This document shows positions 47,054-56,101 of a stretch of 64,000 nucleotides of DNA, piece by piece. Within the stretch, counting starts at the first letter, position 1. The number at the start of each line of letters is the position of its first letter. The stretch lies in assembly GCF_000017265.1 (NCBI RefSeq), contig NC_011144.1, positions 3,698,001 to 3,762,000 on the forward strand, given 5' to 3'. A model generated the notes under the pieces. It did no database searches. It was not told where the DNA came from and saw only the letters and a program-made list of their open reading frames with translations. A program made the translations under genes and the position numbers. This DNA is from Phenylobacterium zucineum HLK1 (GTDB lineage: Bacteria > Pseudomonadota > Alphaproteobacteria > Caulobacterales > Caulobacteraceae).

Positions 47054-47952
47054 GCGTCCGCGTCCTGCAGTTCGGGACCACCGGCCAGCTCGCCCGCGAG
47101 GTGATCCGCCAGGCGCCGGACCACGACGTGGCCCTGACCGCCCTCTCCCGCGCCGAGGCCGACCTCGCCGATCCGGACAAGGCCGCCCGGCGGGTGGCCG
47201 AGCACCGGCCGGACGTGGTCGTGCTGGCCGCCGCCTACACCGCCGTGGACCAGGCGGAGACCGAGACCCTGCTGGCCCGCCGGGTCAACGCCGAGGCGCC
47301 GGGGGCCATCGCCCGGGCCTGCGCCTCGTGCGGAGCCGCGCTGGTGCACGTCTCGACCGATTATGTGTTCGACGGGGCCAAGGGCGCTCCCTACCTGCCC
47401 AACGATCCGACCGGTCCGCTCAACACCTACGGCCTGACCAAGCTGGAGGGCGAGCGCAAGGTGCTGGACGCCTGCCCGCGCGCGCTCGTCGTCCGCACGT
47501 CCTGGGTGGTGTCGGCGCACGGCCGGAACTTCGTGAAGACCATGCTACGGCTGGCGGCCGAGGGCAGACCGCTGAACGTCGTCGACGACCAGTTCGGCCG
47601 GCCGACCTCGGCGGCGGACCTGGCCGGGTTCGTGCTCTCCCAGGCGCGCCGGCTGGCGGACGCCCCGGCCGGCGACCCGGCCTTCGGCCTGCACCACTTC
47701 GCCAACGCCGGCGAGACCAGCTGGCGCGGCTTCGCCGAAGGAATCTTCGATCTGGCGTATGGCGATCGCGCGCCGGCGGTGGGCGCCATCGCCACCGCCG
47801 ACCGCCCCGCGCCCGCCGCCCGGCCCGCGCGCGGGACCCTCGACACCTCGGCCACAGAGGCCGTGTTCGGCGTCACGCCCCGGCCCTGGCGCGAGGCGCT
47901 GGCCGAGATCGTGGCCGAGCTGCAGAACCAGACGGAGGCTAGCCCCGCATGA
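47050..47952 (+). CDS. rmlD: dTDP-4-dehydrorhamnose reductase
   Basis: A 300-aa NADPH-dependent reductase making dTDP-L-rhamnose. [18 protein letters not shown] is the nucleotide-binding start, [13 protein letters not shown] and [16 protein letters not shown] follow, and [13 protein letters not shown] carries the catalytic Tyr-x3-Lys. The GTG start at 47050 overlaps the rmlB stop (GTGA), and its own stop overlaps rmlA (ATGA), so the three are tightly coupled. Confidence 0.95.
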   Translation: MSVRVLQFGTTGQLAREVIRQAPDHDVALTALSRAEADLADPDKAARRVAEHRPDVVVLAAAYTAVDQAETETLLARRVNAEAPGAIARACASCGAALVHVSTDYVFDGAKGAPYLPNDPTGPLNTYGLTKLEGERKVLDACPRALVVRTSWVVSAHGRNFVKTMLRLAAEGRPLNVVDDQFGRPTSAADLAGFVLSQARRLADAPAGDPAFGLHHFANAGETSWRGFAEGIFDLAYGDRAPAVGAIATADRPAPAARPARGTLDTSATEAVFGVTPRPWREALAEIVAELQNQTEASPA

Positions 47953-48842
47953 GGCGCGGAATCATCCTGGCCGGGGGCTCGGGCACCCGGCTGCACCCGC
48001 TCACCCTGGCGGTCTCCAAGCAGCTCCTGCCCGTCTACGACAAGCCGATGATCTACTATCCGCTGTCGGTCCTGCTGCTGGCCGGCGTGCGCGAGATCCT
48101 GATCATCACCACGCCCGAGGACCAGCCCGCCTTCAGGCGCCTGCTGGGCGACGGCAGCCAGATCGGCGTGCGGTTCGAATACGTGGTCCAGCCCACGCCA
48201 GGCGGCCTGGCCGAAGCCTACATCCTGGGCGAGGAGTTCGTCGGCGGCGAGCCCAGCGTGATGATCCTCGGCGACAACATATTCTTCGGCCAGAACTTCG
48301 GCCAGATGCTGCGCCGCGCCCACGGACGGGAGACGGGAGCCACGGTGTTCGGCTATCCGGTGCACGACCCCGAGCGCTACGGCGTGGTCGAGCTGTCGCC
48401 CGACAACCGCGCCCTCTCCATCGAGGAGAAGCCGAAGACGCCGAAGTCCAACTATGCTGTCACGGGGCTCTACTTCTACGACGGCCGGGCCAGCGAATAC
48501 GCCAAGACCCTCACGCGCTCGTCGCGGGGCGAGCTCGAGATCACGTCGCTGAACCAGATCTACCTCGAGCAGGGCGAACTGCACGTCGAGCTGCTGGGCC
48601 GCGGCTTCGCCTGGGAGGACGCGGGCACGCACGACAGCCTGATCCAGGCCGGCGAGCTGATCCGCACCTTCGAGCAGCGCCAGGGCCTGCGCATCGGCTG
48701 CCTGGAGGAGATCGCCTACCAGCAGGGCTGGATCGGCCGCGAGCAGCTGATCCGCATCGCCGACGCCCAGGCCAAGAGCGAGTACGGACGCTACCTGCGC
48801 GAGCTGGCCGAGCGGCCGCCGGGCGAGCCGGCGGCGGAATAG
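47949..48842 (+). CDS. rmlA: Glucose-1-phosphate thymidylyltransferase
   Basis: A 297-aa enzyme making dTDP-glucose from glucose-1-phosphate and dTTP, the first step of the pathway. [20 protein letters not shown] with the catalytic Arg, [35 protein letters not shown] and [20 protein letters not shown] match RmlA closely. It ends the operon. No rmlC epimerase is present beside it, so the last needed gene must be elsewhere or the pathway stops at another 6-deoxysugar. Confidence 0.96.
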   Translation: MRRGIILAGGSGTRLHPLTLAVSKQLLPVYDKPMIYYPLSVLLLAGVREILIITTPEDQPAFRRLLGDGSQIGVRFEYVVQPTPGGLAEAYILGEEFVGGEPSVMILGDNIFFGQNFGQMLRRAHGRETGATVFGYPVHDPERYGVVELSPDNRALSIEEKPKTPKSNYAVTGLYFYDGRASEYAKTLTRSSRGELEITSLNQIYLEQGELHVELLGRGFAWEDAGTHDSLIQAGELIRTFEQRQGLRIGCLEEIAYQQGWIGREQLIRIADAQAKSEYGRYLRELAERPPGEPAAE

Positions 48843-48851
48843 GCCCTGCCC

Positions 48852-48871
48852 CTCCCGCTACGCGGCGGGAG
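48852..48871. terminator. Hairpin between rmlA and the permease gene
   Basis: CTCCCGC-TACGCG-GCGGGAG lies about 10 bases after the rmlA stop and overlaps the stop codon of the convergent permease. It is probably a shared weak terminator, as there is no clear T-run. Confidence 0.4.
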
Positions 48872-50282
48872 AGGAGAGCGCCAGCCGGCTCTTGGTCCGC
48901 CCGTACGCCAGGTAGACCAGGACGCCGATCACGTTCCAGATCAGGAACCGAACCATCGTGCCGAGGGGCAGGCTGGTGAACAGCCAGATGCACCCCAGGA
49001 TCGCCGCGGCGCCGACCAGCCACCACAGCGGCGTGCGGAACGGCCGCTTCAGCTCGGGCGCCCGGACCCTGAGGATCATCATGCAGGCGGCCGTCGCCAC
49101 GAAGGCCGCGAGCGTCCCTGCGTTGGCCAGGGCGGCGATCTCGCCCAGCGGGAAGGCGCCGGCGATGGCCGCCGCGACCAGGCCGGTGAAGATGGTCACG
49201 AACACGGGCACGCCCCGGTCGCTCACCTTGGCGAGGCCGGTCGGCAGCAGGCCGTCGCGAGCCATGGCGAAGAAGATCCGGCTCTGGCCGAACATGAAGG
49301 CCATGATGACGGTCGGCAGGGCCACGAAGGCCGTGGCCGCCATCATGCCGGCGGCCAGCGGCTGGCCGAGCGCGCGCAGCACCAGCGCCAGCGGCTCCTC
49401 GCTCTTGGCCAGCTCGGCGGCGGGCATCGCGCCCAGGGCCGTGGCCGCGACGACCATGTAGATCGCGGTGCAGATCAGCATCGAGCCGACGATGCCGATG
49501 GTCAGGTCCCGGCCAGGGTTCTTGGTCTCCTCGGCCGCCGTCGAGATGGCGTCGAAGCCATAGAAGGCGAAGAAGATGATCGCCGCGGCGGCCATGACGC
49601 CGACCCGCGTGCCGTCCGCGCCCTCGGTGGCCGCGAACCCGTAGGGCATGAAGGGCTGGAAGTTGTCGGCGTTGAACGCCATCCCCGCCACAGCGACGAA
49701 CACCGCCAGCGCCAGAAGCTTCAGCACCACCAGGAGGAAGTTGACGTTGGCGCTCTCGCGGGTGCCCGCCAGCAGCAGACCGGTGACCGCGAGCGCGATG
49801 AACACCGCCGGCAGGTTGACGATCCCGCCCGCGTGCGGCCCGGCCACCAGGGCGTCGGGCAGCGCGACCCCGAGCTGGTTCTGCAGGAACCCCACGGCGT
49901 AGGCGCTCCAGCCGACCGACACCGCGCTGCACACCACGGTGTATTCGAGAATGAGGCTCCAGCCGACGATCCAGGCGAGCAGCTCGCCCAGGACGCCGTA
50001 CGAATAGGTGTAGGCGCTGCCGGCCGCCGGCATCAGCGTGGCCATCTCGGCGTAGGCCAGGGCGGCGCAGGCGCAGATCGCGCCGGCGATGACGAACGAC
50101 AGGATGACGCCGGGGCCGGCCAGGCCCGCACCGACGCCCGTCAGCGTGAGGATGCCGGTCCCGACGATCGCGCCGACCCCCAGGGCCACGAGGTGAGGCC
50201 AGCTCAGCGTGCGCTTCAGCGCATGCGCGCCCTCGTGAGACTGCGAGGCCGCAAGCGGCTTGCGGCGGGTGGCGAAGCTCAT
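48858..50282 (-). CDS. Amino acid permease (APC superfamily)
   Basis: A 474-aa inner-membrane transporter with about 12 helices, of the cationic amino acid/polyamine type. It starts with a cytoplasmic segment then LVALGVGAIVGTGILTLTG, the helix-1 motif that binds the substrate alpha-amino and carboxyl groups. The helix-6 phrase IIFFAFYGFDAISTAAEETKNPGRDLTIGI (cited as FFAFYGFDAISTAAEETKNP) is also typical. The substrate cannot be given. It meets rmlA head-on and diverges from the DUF885 gene. Confidence 0.9.
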   Translation of the reverse strand: MSFATRRKPLAASQSHEGAHALKRTLSWPHLVALGVGAIVGTGILTLTGVGAGLAGPGVILSFVIAGAICACAALAYAEMATLMPAAGSAYTYSYGVLGELLAWIVGWSLILEYTVVCSAVSVGWSAYAVGFLQNQLGVALPDALVAGPHAGGIVNLPAVFIALAVTGLLLAGTRESANVNFLLVVLKLLALAVFVAVAGMAFNADNFQPFMPYGFAATEGADGTRVGVMAAAAIIFFAFYGFDAISTAAEETKNPGRDLTIGIVGSMLICTAIYMVVAATALGAMPAAELAKSEEPLALVLRALGQPLAAGMMAATAFVALPTVIMAFMFGQSRIFFAMARDGLLPTGLAKVSDRGVPVFVTIFTGLVAAAIAGAFPLGEIAALANAGTLAAFVATAACMMILRVRAPELKRPFRTPLWWLVGAAAILGCIWLFTSLPLGTMVRFLIWNVIGVLVYLAYGRTKSRLALSSPAA

Positions 50283-50398
50283 CCGGTAGTTCCCCCAACG
50301 ACGATCGGCGGGGGACCATGGCCGAGCCGCCCGTGCTGGACAAGCCTTGCCGTGGCAGTAGCTTGGCGGCGCAATAATTTCGCTCGGGGGAACATCGA

Positions 50399-52150
50399 AT
50401 GCGCCGCCTTGTCCCGGTCCTGGCCGCCGTCCTGTCGATCCATGCCGCCCCGGCCCTCGCCGACGATTCGGCCGTCAGCCGGCTGGTGGCGGACTACGAG
50501 GCCTGGTGGCTGGCCGACGATCCGTTCACCGCCGGCCGGCTGGGAGACGCGGCCGCCCTCGCGCGGCTGCCCGACGTCACGCCCGCCGCGGACGCCCGCC
50601 GCAAGGCGGCGCTGGAAGGCTTCCGCGCGCGGCTCGCCGCCACGCCCGACGCCGGCCTGTCCGACGAGGCGAAGCTGAACCGCGACCTCCTGCGCTGGAC
50701 CGTCGAGAGCCAGCTTTCCCGCCTGTCGTTCGACGAAGCCCGCATGCCGCTCTCCAGCGACGGCGGCTTCTACGACACCCTCGACTACTTCGGCTCCACG
50801 ACGCGCATCCGCGGCCGCGAGGACGCCGAGGCCTGGATCGCCCGGCTGGAGGGCGCGCCCGGGCTGTGGCGCGACCACCTGGCCAACGCCCGCCGCGGCG
50901 TGAAGACCGGCTTCACCCAGCCGCGCGGCACGGTCGAGGCGGTGATCAAGCAGCTGCGCGACCGGCAGGCCGTGCCGCTGGACGACGATCCGCTGCTGAA
51001 GCCCCTGGCGCGGCTGCCCGACACCATCGCCCCCGCCGACCAGGCCGCCCTGCGCGCCCGGGCCAGGGCCGCCGTGGAGCGCCTGGCGCCCGTCCGGCAG
51101 GAGATCCTGGCCTTCGTCGAGGGAGAGTACCTGCCGGCGGCCCGCAAGGGCCTGGGCGCTCGCGCCCTGCCGAACGGCGAGGCCTACTACCGCTTCGTGG
51201 TGCGCGACCACACGACCACCGAACTCACGCCCGACCAGATCCACGAGATCGGCCGCTCCGAGGTCGCGCGCATCCGCGCCCGCATGGAGGCGGCGATGAA
51301 GGAGGCCGGATGGGAGGGCGACCTCGCGGGCTTCCTCGCCATGCTGCGCAAGGAGCCCGGCTTCTACGCCGAGAGCCGCCAGGACCTGCTGGAGAAGGCC
51401 TCCGAGATCGCCAAGCGCATCGACGACCAGCTCCCCGCCTGGTTCGCCACCCTGCCGCGCCTGCCCTACGGCGTGCGCCCTGTGCCCAGGGAGATCGAGG
51501 CCGCCTACACCACCGGCCGGTATTTCCAGGGCAGCCCCGAGCTGGGCGTCGCCGGCGGCTACATGGTCAACACCTACGCGCTCGACCAGCGGCCGCTCTA
51601 CGAGCTGCCGGCGCTCACCGCGCACGAGGCGGTCCCCGGCCACCACCTGCAGATCGCCCTGTCGCAGGAGCTGGAGGGCGTCCCCGCCTTCCGCCGCGAG
51701 GCCGGCTATTCCGCCTTCGTCGAGGGCTGGGGGCTCTATTCCGAGAAGGTCGCCGGCGAGATGGGCATCTACCGCACGCCCTACGAGCGGTTCGGCCAGC
51801 TCAGCTACGAGATGTGGCGCGCCTGCCGCCTGGTGGCCGACACCGGCCTCCACTGGAAGGGCTGGAGCGTCGATCAGGCCAAGGCCTGTTTCCTCGAGAA
51901 CACCGCCCTGTCGCCGCTGAACATCGACGTGGAAGTGGCCCGCTACGTCTCCTGGCCGGGCCAGGCGCTGGCCTACAAGGTGGGCGAGCTGACCTACGTG
52001 CGGCTGCGCGACAAGGCGAAGGCCGCGCTGGGCGAGCGGTTCGACATCCGCCGCTTCCACGACGCGGTGCTGCTGGCCGGTCCGCTGCCGATGAATGTGC
52101 TGGAGGCCCGCGTGGACGCCTGGATCGCGGCGCAGAAACCGGCTGCGTGA
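50399..52150 (+). CDS. DUF885 family secreted protein, likely metallopeptidase
   Basis: A 583-aa protein with a signal peptide (MRRLVPVLAAVLSIHAAPALA). The hallmark of DUF885 is HEAVPGHHLQ at residues 409-418 (His409, Glu410, His415, His416), a gluzincin-like zinc motif that suggests a peptidase or carboxypeptidase in the periplasm. FRREAGYSAFVEGWGLYSEKVA near 435 (cited as FVEGWGLYSEKVA), which should supply the third ligand Glu, and YVSWPGQALAYKVGE near 520 are also conserved. It diverges from the permease gene. Confidence 0.85.
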   Translation: MRRLVPVLAAVLSIHAAPALADDSAVSRLVADYEAWWLADDPFTAGRLGDAAALARLPDVTPAADARRKAALEGFRARLAATPDAGLSDEAKLNRDLLRWTVESQLSRLSFDEARMPLSSDGGFYDTLDYFGSTTRIRGREDAEAWIARLEGAPGLWRDHLANARRGVKTGFTQPRGTVEAVIKQLRDRQAVPLDDDPLLKPLARLPDTIAPADQAALRARARAAVERLAPVRQEILAFVEGEYLPAARKGLGARALPNGEAYYRFVVRDHTTTELTPDQIHEIGRSEVARIRARMEAAMKEAGWEGDLAGFLAMLRKEPGFYAESRQDLLEKASEIAKRIDDQLPAWFATLPRLPYGVRPVPREIEAAYTTGRYFQGSPELGVAGGYMVNTYALDQRPLYELPALTAHEAVPGHHLQIALSQELEGVPAFRREAGYSAFVEGWGLYSEKVAGEMGIYRTPYERFGQLSYEMWRACRLVADTGLHWKGWSVDQAKACFLENTALSPLNIDVEVARYVSWPGQALAYKVGELTYVRLRDKAKAALGERFDIRRFHDAVLLAGPLPMNVLEARVDAWIAAQKPAA

Positions 52151-52265
52151 ACGCTGTTCAGAAATATTCGTGCAACGTGGTTCTGCTCGGCTATCATACT
52201 CGACTTATGAATTCAGGTGGACCGAACGCCGCCTAAGCGGTGACGGCCTGGGGAGGAGATTGGGT

Positions 52266-54353
52266 ATGAGCAAGGCACGCATTTCCGTGCTGGGCCTGCT
52301 GGCGAGCGCCGGCCTGGTCTATGGCTGCGCCACCGACGACGGAGCGATGAGCGCCGCCGCGCACGGCACGATGGCCGCGGCGACGGAAACGGCCTCCGCG
52401 CCGATGCCCGTCACGATCGACAACTTCATGCTGCCGGACGAGACCCTGATGGGTCACGAGCTGTACCGGCTGGCGGACGCCAAGGCGATCGTCATCGTCA
52501 CCCAGGCCAACGGCTGCCCGATCTCGCGCACCCTCGCCCCGCATGTTCGCGAGCTGAAGGCCAGGTACGAGGGCCAGGGCGTCGAGTTCCTGATGCTCAA
52601 CTCGGCCCTGCAGGACAGCCGCGAGGCCATCGCCAAGGAAGCGGCCGAGTTCAACTTCGGCATCCCGGTGCTGCTGGATTCCAACCAGCTCGTCGGCGAG
52701 CAGCTGGGCGTCACCCGCACGGGCGAGTTCTTCGTGATCGACCCCAAGACGTGGAAGGTCACCTACCGCGGCCCGCTGGACGACCGCTTCGACTACGGCG
52801 TGCAGAAGGCCAAGGCGAACCACACCTGGGCCGCCGACGCCATCGACGCCACCATCGCCGGCCGCCCGGCCCTGGCGGCCAGCAAGCAGAGCCCCGGCTG
52901 CCTGATCGACTTCCCCGAGCGGGCGAAGAAGGCGCAGCACGCCAAGATCTCCTACACCACGGACGTGGCCCCGATCCTCGAGGCCAAGTGCGTCACCTGC
53001 CACCAGCCGGGCTCGATCGGCCCCATGGCCCTGACCAGCTACGAGATGGTGAAGGGCTTCTCGCCGATGATTCGCGAGGTGATCCGCACCGACCGGATGC
53101 CGCCCTGGAACGCCAGCCCGCACGTCGGCAAGTTCGAGGACGACAAGAGCCTGACCAAGGCCGAGATCAAGACACTGGTCCACTGGATCGAAGCCGGCGC
53201 GCCGCGCGGCGAGGGTCCCGACCCGCTGGCGCTGGCCAAGCGCGAGGCCCCCGAGTGGCCGCTGGGCAAGCCTGACCTGATCCTCGAGGTGCCGTCCTAC
53301 ACCATCCCCGCCTCGGGCGTGGTGGACTACCAGCGGCCGCACATCGTGAACCCGCTCAAGGAAGGCCGGTGGATCAAGGCGTCGACCTTCAAGGTCGACC
53401 AGCGCCAGGCGGTCCACCACTTCCTGACCGGCTACATGAAGGACATCCCCACCGGCCCGGCGAACGAGAGCCGCTGGGGCTCGTCGGTCGGCGGCTACGC
53501 CGTGGGCTCGGAATCGGTGCTGTGGCCGACCAACGTCGGCACCTTCCTGCCGCCCGGCGGCGCCATCGGCATCCAGGCCCACTACACCCCGTTCGGCAAG
53601 GAAGTGACCGACAAGTCCAAGCTCGGCCTCTACTTCTATAAGGACGACGAGAAGCCGGACCTGGTGATGCGCGGGGCGGTGGTCATCGACAACACCATCG
53701 TCATCCCGCCGGGCGCCTCGCGGCACAAGGAGGTGGCCTACCTCGAGTTCCCGAAGGAGGCCCTGCTCTACTCGGCCTTCCCGCACGCGCACTACCGCGG
53801 CTACGCCTCGGACCTGTGGCTGCACTACCCGGACGGCAAGAAGGAGATGCTGCTCTCGCTGCCGCGGTATGACTTCAACTGGCAGCGGGACTACGTCTTC
53901 GAAAAGCCGATCAAGGTGCCGGCCGGCTCCAGGCTGGTGGCGCACTACTGGTACGACAACTCCAAGCGCAATCCGGCCAACCCGGACCCGACCAAGGAGA
54001 TCGTGTGGGGCGACCAGTCGTGGGAGGAGATGTTCTTCACGAACGTCCGCTACCGCTGGGTCGACGAGACCGCCGCCAACCCGGTCAACTACGACGAGCT
54101 GATGAACCAGACCCGCATGCTGGGCATGCTCGACGACAACCTCGACGGCAAGCTGCAGAAGGCCGAGCTGAAGGGCGAGATGGGCAAGCGCCTGCTGGCC
54201 TACTTCGGCCAGATCGACCGCGACAGCTCGGGATCGATCGAGAAGCCCGAGCTGGCCGCCGTGCAGAGCATGTTCGGCCGGCGCCGCAACGCCGACCAGG
54301 CCCAGCAGCAGCAGGCTCCGGCCGCGCCGAAGCCGGCCGCCGGCGGCCGCTGA
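52266..54353 (+). CDS. Lipoprotein fusing redoxin, cytochrome c, copper monooxygenase and EF-hand domains
   Basis: A 695-aa exported protein with a lipobox-like signal (LVYGC, Cys21). In order it has a thioredoxin-like/redoxin domain (about 45-200, with a single CPIS motif instead of CxxC), a c-type haem motif CVTCH at 242-246, and a peptidylglycine monooxygenase-like (ascorbate-dependent, two-copper) domain. The last has candidate copper ligands His384/His385, His439, His507/His509 and Met589. Two EF-hand loops start near Asp623 (DDNLDGKLQ) and Asp651 (DRDSSGSIE). GGAGGAG precedes the ATG at 52266. It stands alone between a DUF885 gene and a strong terminator. It may be a periplasmic copper oxygenase fed with electrons by its own haem; the substrate is unknown. 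Confidence 0.82.
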   Translation: MSKARISVLGLLASAGLVYGCATDDGAMSAAAHGTMAAATETASAPMPVTIDNFMLPDETLMGHELYRLADAKAIVIVTQANGCPISRTLAPHVRELKARYEGQGVEFLMLNSALQDSREAIAKEAAEFNFGIPVLLDSNQLVGEQLGVTRTGEFFVIDPKTWKVTYRGPLDDRFDYGVQKAKANHTWAADAIDATIAGRPALAASKQSPGCLIDFPERAKKAQHAKISYTTDVAPILEAKCVTCHQPGSIGPMALTSYEMVKGFSPMIREVIRTDRMPPWNASPHVGKFEDDKSLTKAEIKTLVHWIEAGAPRGEGPDPLALAKREAPEWPLGKPDLILEVPSYTIPASGVVDYQRPHIVNPLKEGRWIKASTFKVDQRQAVHHFLTGYMKDIPTGPANESRWGSSVGGYAVGSESVLWPTNVGTFLPPGGAIGIQAHYTPFGKEVTDKSKLGLYFYKDDEKPDLVMRGAVVIDNTIVIPPGASRHKEVAYLEFPKEALLYSAFPHAHYRGYASDLWLHYPDGKKEMLLSLPRYDFNWQRDYVFEKPIKVPAGSRLVAHYWYDNSKRNPANPDPTKEIVWGDQSWEEMFFTNVRYRWVDETAANPVNYDELMNQTRMLGMLDDNLDGKLQKAELKGEMGKRLLAYFGQIDRDSSGSIEKPELAAVQSMFGRRRNADQAQQQQAPAAPKPAAGGR

Positions 54354-54375
54354 GCCGAACCGGGCGACTGAACGG

Positions 54376-54407
54376 AAAGGCCCCGCGGGCGACCGCGGGG
54401 CCTTTTT
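54376..54407 (+). terminator. Strong intrinsic terminator
   Basis: AAAGGCCCCGCGG-GCGA-CCGCGGGGCCTTT (13-bp stem) followed by TTC, immediately after the four-domain lipoprotein gene. The mirrored A-run also makes it usable for the convergent tetR gene. Confidence 0.9.
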
Positions 54408-54434
54408 CAATTGGGCCGGGCGCTCGGGGCGGCG

Positions 54435-55073
54435 CTACTCGCTCCAGAGCTCCTGCTTGTCGCCCTTGCGGTTGAGCATCCGCACCGCCCGCTTCACCAC
54501 CGCGATCAGCCGATCGCGGCGGGCGTCGACGTCGTAGGTCATGGCGCCGCGGGCCAGGCCCTCCAGCAGGAACCGGCCGAGGTCGCGGCTGGTCTGGAAG
54601 CGGGGATCGGCGCCGGCCTGCACCATCGCCCCGAACCGGTCGCCGCCCACCTGGGCGTGGTCGAAGGCGTTCTGCGCCGCGCCCAGCCGCTCGCGCAGCA
54701 TGGCGTCGGTCCGGGCGGCGGCCTCCAGCTCGGCGAAGGCGATGAACGGGACCTCGTGCAGCAGCGACCAGTAGGCGTCGATGGCGTGCTCGGCCGCGTC
54801 CATGCCGGCCGGCGGCGGGGCGGCGGCGACCTGCTCCAGCAGGCGCGCGCGGTTCAGCTCGATGTGGGCGATGGCCGCCTCGACCAGCTCCTCGCGGGTG
54901 GCGAAATGGTACAGCATCGCGCCGCGGGTCAGGCCGGCCGCATCGGCGATCACCGCGTTGGTGGCGGCGTGATAGCCGATCTCGGCGAACAGCCGCATGG
55001 CCGCGTCCAGGATGCGCGCACGGGTCCGCTGCGACTTCGGCGTCGCCTTCGCGGGATAGGTTCGGGCGTCCAT
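54435..55073 (-). CDS. TetR-family transcriptional regulator
   Basis: A 212-aa regulator. The N-terminal HTH is complete: QRTRARILDAAMRLFAEIGYHAATNAVIADAAGLTRGAMLYHFATREELVEAAI, of which ADAAGLTRGAMLYHFATREEL is cited in part as GLTRGAMLYHFATREEL (about residues 45-62). The rest is a helical ligand-binding domain. The ATG at 55073 is preferred to a TTG nine bases earlier. It diverges from the PlcP/LpxH-like gene; the gap 55074-55208 holds a 6-bp palindrome and a repeated heptamer that might be its operators. The ligand is unknown. Confidence 0.88.
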   Translation of the reverse strand: MDARTYPAKATPKSQRTRARILDAAMRLFAEIGYHAATNAVIADAAGLTRGAMLYHFATREELVEAAIAHIELNRARLLEQVAAAPPPAGMDAAEHAIDAYWSLLHEVPFIAFAELEAAARTDAMLRERLGAAQNAFDHAQVGGDRFGAMVQAGADPRFQTSRDLGRFLLEGLARGAMTYDVDARRDRLIAVVKRAVRMLNRKGDKQELWSE

Positions 55074-55167
55074 GAGACCCAATGTTCCGGCGACCTGGGG
55101 AGGGTCTGCTCTTCCGGGGCTTCCCTAGCAGGACAAGGGAAATCCCCGCCAGGGTTTCAAGGGGGTT

Positions 55168-55202
55168 CACGCAACTGACACGCAATCAGCCTAGCGGCTA
55201 GG
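55168..55202. promoter_or_regulatory. Repeats in the tetR/phosphoesterase divergent gap
   Basis: CACGCAA occurs at 55168-55174 and again 11 bases later at 55179-55185. CCTAGC-G-GCTAGG forms a palindrome at 55190-55202, ending about 6 bases before the GTG start at 55209. Either could bind a regulator. The 11-base spacing is that of PHO boxes, but the heptamer is not CTGTCAT. Confidence 0.35.
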
Positions 55203-55208
55203 CGTCGC

Positions 55209-56045
55209 GTGGCCGCCAAAGGGTTCAAGGTGAGCGATCCCGGTCTCCGCCGCTTCCGCAGCGTGTTCATCTCGGACGTCCACCTCGGGACCCGGGGTTG
55301 CCAGGCCGAACTCCTGCTCGACTTCATCCGGCACATGGAGTGCGACCGCCTCTACCTGGTGGGCGACATCGTGGACGGCTGGAAACTGAAGAGCGGCTGG
55401 TGCTGGCCGCAGGCGCACAACGACGTGGTCCAGAAGATCCTGCGCATGGCGCGCAAGGGCGTCGAGGTGATCTACATCCCCGGCAACCACGACGACCGGG
55501 TGCGCGACTTCTGCGGCGTCCACTTCGGCGGCGTGGTGGTGGCGCGGGACGCTATCCATGAGACCGCGGACGGCCGCCGATTCCTGGTGACCCACGGCGA
55601 CGAGTTCGACGGCATCGTCCAGCACGCCCGCTGGCTCGCCTTCGTCGGCGACTGGAGCTACCGCGCGATCCTGGCCGCCAACACCCTGATGAACCGCATC
55701 CGCCGGCGTCTCGGCTTCGGCTACTGGAGCTTCTCGGCCTTCCTGAAGACGCGGGTGAAGAACGCCCTGCAGTTCATCGAGAACTTCGAGGCCGCCGTCG
55801 CCGCCGAGGCGCGCCGCCGCGGCGTGGACGGGGTGATCTGCGGCCACATCCACAAGGCCGAGATGCGCGACATCGACGGGATCGCCTACGTCAACGACGG
55901 CGACTGGGTGGAGAGCTGCACCGCGCTGGTGGAGCACGCCGACGGGCGCCTCGAGATTCTAGAGTGGGCCAAGCTGCGCTCGTGGTCGGTGATCGACCGG
56001 GCCGCGCCGGCGCCGGCCGCCCCCCCCGAGCCGCTGGCGGCCTGA
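55209..56045 (+). CDS. Calcineurin-like phosphoesterase, PlcP/LpxH-like
   Basis: A 278-aa binuclear-metal phosphoesterase of COG2908 type. All metal motifs are visible: FISDVHLGTRG near 20, LVGDIVDGWKL near 51, IPGNHDDRVRDF near 96, FLVTHGDEFDG near 126 and CGHIHKAEMRD near 217. Members are often annotated as UDP-2,3-diacylglucosamine diphosphatase. In several alphaproteobacteria a relative, PlcP, is a phospholipase C that removes phosphate headgroups during phosphate starvation and sits next to a glycolipid glycosyltransferase, as here. I favour PlcP on context, but LpxH-type activity cannot be excluded. The start is a GTG. Confidence 0.82.
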   Translation: MAAKGFKVSDPGLRRFRSVFISDVHLGTRGCQAELLLDFIRHMECDRLYLVGDIVDGWKLKSGWCWPQAHNDVVQKILRMARKGVEVIYIPGNHDDRVRDFCGVHFGGVVVARDAIHETADGRRFLVTHGDEFDGIVQHARWLAFVGDWSYRAILAANTLMNRIRRRLGFGYWSFSAFLKTRVKNALQFIENFEAAVAAEARRRGVDGVICGHIHKAEMRDIDGIAYVNDGDWVESCTALVEHADGRLEILEWAKLRSWSVIDRAAPAPAAPPEPLAA

Positions 56046-56078
56046 CCTCCCGCCGCTTCGTTGACTTGCGCCCGGAAC

Positions 56079-56101
56079 TCATGACAGTGCGCCTGTCATG
56101 A
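56079..56101. promoter_or_regulatory. Palindromic TetR-type operator over the start of the fusion gene
   Basis: TCATGACAG-TGCGC-CTGTCATGA, a perfect 9-bp inverted repeat whose right arm contains the ATG at 56098. TTGACT at 56061 is a candidate -35 element. The shape (TGACA-N-TGTCA) is that of operators bound by TetR/AcrR repressors near their own promoters. Confidence 0.7.

Noticed and set aside
56079..56101. Possible PHO box because both arms contain ATGACAG or CTGTCAT
   Set aside because: PHO boxes are direct repeats at 11-base spacing. Here the heptamers are inverted around a 5-base centre, which fits a TetR-type operator better.
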